From: Gnetum montanum
Lineage: Eukaryota > Streptophyta > Gnetopsida > Gnetales > Gnetaceae
NCBI GenBank assembly: GCA_015680685.1
Contig: MNCI01004056.1
Span: 143,589 to 207,588 of the forward strand
DNA: 64,000 nucleotides
Direction: 5' to 3'
Shown: piece by piece, positions 62,026-64,000 of the stretch
Numbering within the stretch: the first letter of the stretch is position 1
Layout: every line of letters begins with the position of its first letter
Notes under the pieces: generated by a model
What the model was told of the DNA's origin: nothing
Seen by the model: the letters and a program-made list of their open reading frames with translations, nothing else
The model's database searches: none
Translations under genes and position numbers: made by a program

Positions 62026-62298
62026 TTAGCAATAGTCAACATCATCAACGAAAATTTCTCCACCACTCGATCCAATTCCTATATCACCGAGTGTTGTAGT
62101 GTCATCGTTGAGCAAAGTTGGTATGGGAGAATCCTACGACCACATAATAATCAAATATACTAGTGAGGGAAGTGAAACCACATTTCATGTAAAATTTGGG
62201 AAATAAGTTCTAATACGTACCTTTTCCTTGAGGAACAGCATTTGCTTGTTAGGACTCAATTTGAAAAACCCTTCACATAGAACTTTCAACATTTCAAT
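62026..62298 (-). CDS. TBCE: Last two exons of tubulin-folding cofactor E (ubiquitin-like C-terminus)
   Basis: Two phase-0 exons on the minus strand, 62,298-62,221 (26 codons) and 62,133-62,026 (35 codons plus TAA), are separated by an 87-bp GT...AG intron (GTACGT donor at 62,220; GTAG acceptor at 62,134). An AG acceptor also precedes the first exon (62,299-62,300). Together they encode a ubiquitin-like fold: EMLKVLCEGFFKLSPNKQ and LFLKEK, then DSPIPTLLNDD, LGDIGIG and FVDDVD. This matches the end of plant tubulin-folding cofactor E (PFIFFERLING in Arabidopsis), a cytosolic chaperone that helps form alpha/beta-tubulin dimers. There are no stops or frameshifts, unlike everything around it. Earlier exons must lie beyond 64,000, with a family LTR element in the intervening intron. 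A retained gene fragment is the alternative. Confidence 0.72.
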
Positions 62299-62757
62299 CT
62301 ATGCCAATGGACAATAATTTTAAATAATAGTTGATGTTTTCTAGACATGCAACATCAATAACTGGGCTATGAACAAAATGTGGGCCATCATGGGTCCATT
62401 TGTATGGTATATTTGATAGGTCCATTACTTTTTTCTTCTATTGTTGGATGTTTTTTAGGCTCCTACACACCACCCCCTACCCTAGTTCACCACCCTCTCC
62501 TTTAGGTTGTCTCCTAGTTCATGTGTTTTTAAGCCCCTACCTCTTTTTTTTTATAAAATTTTCTCTTGTTATATAATCAGCTTAACCTCCTTTCAAAAAA
62601 ACGATTGGGAAAAGACATCTTCAAGCCATACTGTTAAGACATATTTTGTAGTTTCATTATTTCCGCTCAAGATTCACTTGCATCTCAAGAAGAGTTTCAA
62701 TAAACCCCTACAAATATCTAGATCAAGAGATAAGAAACATGAATCTTGAAAATTGAG
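62299..62757 (-). other. Probable intron sequence of the cofactor E gene
   Basis: No coding similarity found on either strand. It lies between the acceptor of the 78-bp exon and the LTR at 62,758. An open frame at 62,507-62,749 (+) looks like chance. Confidence 0.45.
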
Positions 62758-63694
62758 TAATGAGCGACGGGTACCCCTACGCCCAACCATATGAATCACA
62801 AGCGTTCACACATGATCTGGTTGAATTCTGCGAATGGGACTAGTTGTGGCATCTAGATTGTTAAGCATTGATCACAAGACGATGTCTTCCCACTTAGGCT
62901 AGTGGTAGCTTTGCCACGTATGGTTTAGTCCAAAGTGCGGCATATGATAATTGATGTTGTTAGGCCCTAACTACTTCTAACAATAAACATAATGGAGAAT
63001 GAAATTTAATCCTAAGTTTATGTAATGATAGTAATGTAAATCTACTGTAGCCTAGAGCAATGAGCATCCAATCTTAGCTTACCGTACACATCTTAGGCTC
63101 ATGTAACCATTATTGGGTTACCAAGTGTTATGCTACTGAGTGAACCAAGCAATAACACTATTGGGATTACCAAATGATTAAATGCTCAAAACCAGTCATA
63201 CTTGTTTTGCTTTACTAATAAACAAGAAAAGAAAGTACTTGGAAATATAAATGATTAAACTAAGAAAACATTTAAAACTATGCTAAGTAGAATAGTAAAA
63301 CTAAGTGAATGCTACAATGATGAAAAGCAATCTCGATCTTTATTTTTGAACATGAACTGTGCCCAAGTACACTTCACTTAAATAAAGATTCTATACAACT
63401 GCTTAACACTACACTGTTGACATTCACTCTATCGCTAAAACTACGAAAACAAACTAAAAGAATCTACCTAAGGATGAAATGAAAGTCCTTTGAATCCATG
63501 CACCCAAGTGTTGTATTTATAGACTGCACACATCTCGCGATATTGGATTTACAATGATGTAGCTTATGTTACGATATCGAATATACAACATCGTAAATAC
63601 AATATCGTTGGTGGACAAGAGTTGACTTTTTGTCAAACAAATGCGATATAGCATCAACGATATCCCATTATCCTAGCCAACTGATGATTCATCA
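62758..63694 (-). repeat. 3' LTR of the third family member
   Basis: Minus-strand TATA at 63,514-63,522 and AATAAA near 63,340. The U3 retains several GATATCG/ACATCG repeats (63,535-63,665), better than in the 36.9-kb element. Confidence 0.9.
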
Positions 63695-63705
63695 TACCCC
63701 CACGA
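63695..63705 (-). other. Polypurine tract of the third family member
   Basis: The minus strand reads TCGTGGGGGTA directly before the LTR, as at 19,441-19,454. Confidence 0.82.
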
Positions 63706-63874
63706 TTGACTAAAAAAACTTGTCCTCAAGTGAACAAAAGGAGAAATAAGTTTTTTACAAAATATTGGGAAGGTATGGAATTATTGATTGACTCTAAATG
63801 TCACAGTTGTGTGTACAAAAATGACACAATTACATGACAAAACAAAAATAAAATTTGAAGTAGCTTGATATAGT

Positions 63875-64000
63875 TCATATTTTGGGTGGTGGTGGCTCTC
63901 CCATTAGCTTCTTCCCTTTGTCATTAGGCTTCTAGAAAGTTTCTTCTCTTCTATCCCTTTCTTCCTTTTTCATATGTCCTTCCTATTGAGTATGGCACAA
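63875..64000 (-). pseudogene. C-terminus of the extra ORF, cut by the window edge
   Basis: The minus strand ends KPNDKGKKLMGEPPPPKI then TGA (63,875-63,877), preceded by a charged stretch rich in Lys, Arg and Glu with two TAG stops. It aligns with WPSDKGK...EEPQPLG at the end of the extra ORF of the 36.9-46.0 kb element, at the same distance from the PPT. This is the evidence that the ORF belongs to the family. Confidence 0.7.

Larger units (their letters stand above)
62758..64000 (-). mobile_element. 3' end of a third Athila-like family member
   Basis: The LTR (62,758-63,694, 937 bp) starts TAATGAG, again with the terminal TG mutated to TA, and ends TTCATCA. The adjacent TACCCCCAC is the PPT, so the internal region runs rightward out of the window. 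The expected TSD left copy would be TTGAG (62,753-62,757); its partner is outside the window. Confidence 0.88.

Overview
The window looks like intergenic, repeat-dominated nuclear DNA from a seed plant with a large genome. A gymnosperm is plausible but the sequence does not prove it. The plant assignment rests on plant-type Ty3/gypsy (Athila-like and Tat-like) and Ty1/copia coding remnants, an INDETERMINATE-DOMAIN (IDD) zinc-finger fragment, and the last exons of what looks like plant tubulin-folding cofactor E. The sequence is AT-rich and CpG-poor, and nearly every element carries stops and frameshifts of the C-to-T/G-to-A kind, as expected of old methylated repeats. There are no rRNA genes, CRISPR arrays or bacterial operons.

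Layout. 1-17.1 kb: two copies (A at 3.7-7.1 kb, B at 13.5-17.1 kb) of an unrecognised, apparently spliced, stop-riddled gene-like unit on the + strand. Between them lies a minus-strand gypsy gag-protease remnant (7.9-11.0 kb). Tandem repeats separate the pieces, and a 999-bp solo LTR with target-site duplication (TSD) GTGGT interrupts copy A. 18.6-31.4 kb: a complete but dead Athila-like element on the minus strand (TSD AACAT, two LTRs, PBS, PPT, gag-PR-RT-RH-INT). Its integrase is split by a 2.9-kb LTR-type insertion (TSD GTTAC) that carries a captured IDD zinc-finger fragment. 31.4-36.9 kb: AT-rich DNA with a repeat pair in which one segment is flipped. 36.9-46.0 kb: a second member of the same LTR family (TSD ACATG) that has gag but no pol and instead carries a 2.7-kb extra ORF next to its 3' LTR. 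48.3-51.7 kb: a Tat-like pol (RT, RNase H, INT) on the minus strand. 53.2-56.2 kb: a third copy (C) of the unknown unit. 56.9-60.0 kb: a decayed copia polyprotein abutting an inverted fragment of the main LTR family. 62.0-62.3 kb: two small exons with a canonical 87-bp intron, which I read as the 3' end of a host tubulin-folding cofactor E gene on the minus strand. 62.8-64.0 kb: the 3' end of a third member of the LTR family, probably lodged in an intron of that gene.

How the parts relate. One LTR family (ends TGATGA...TCATCA, tRNA-Asp-type PBS, PPT next to TACCCCC, unusually short U3) accounts for six or seven LTRs here. Comparing its members shows one with a full pol and no extra ORF and one with the extra ORF and no pol. 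A third, cut by the window edge, shows the same extra-ORF C-terminus. The items most worth following up are the IDD-bearing insertion, the three-copy spliced unit A/B/C, the conserved extra ORF, and two assembly joins with exact duplicated flanks, one of which breaks the gag frame artificially.
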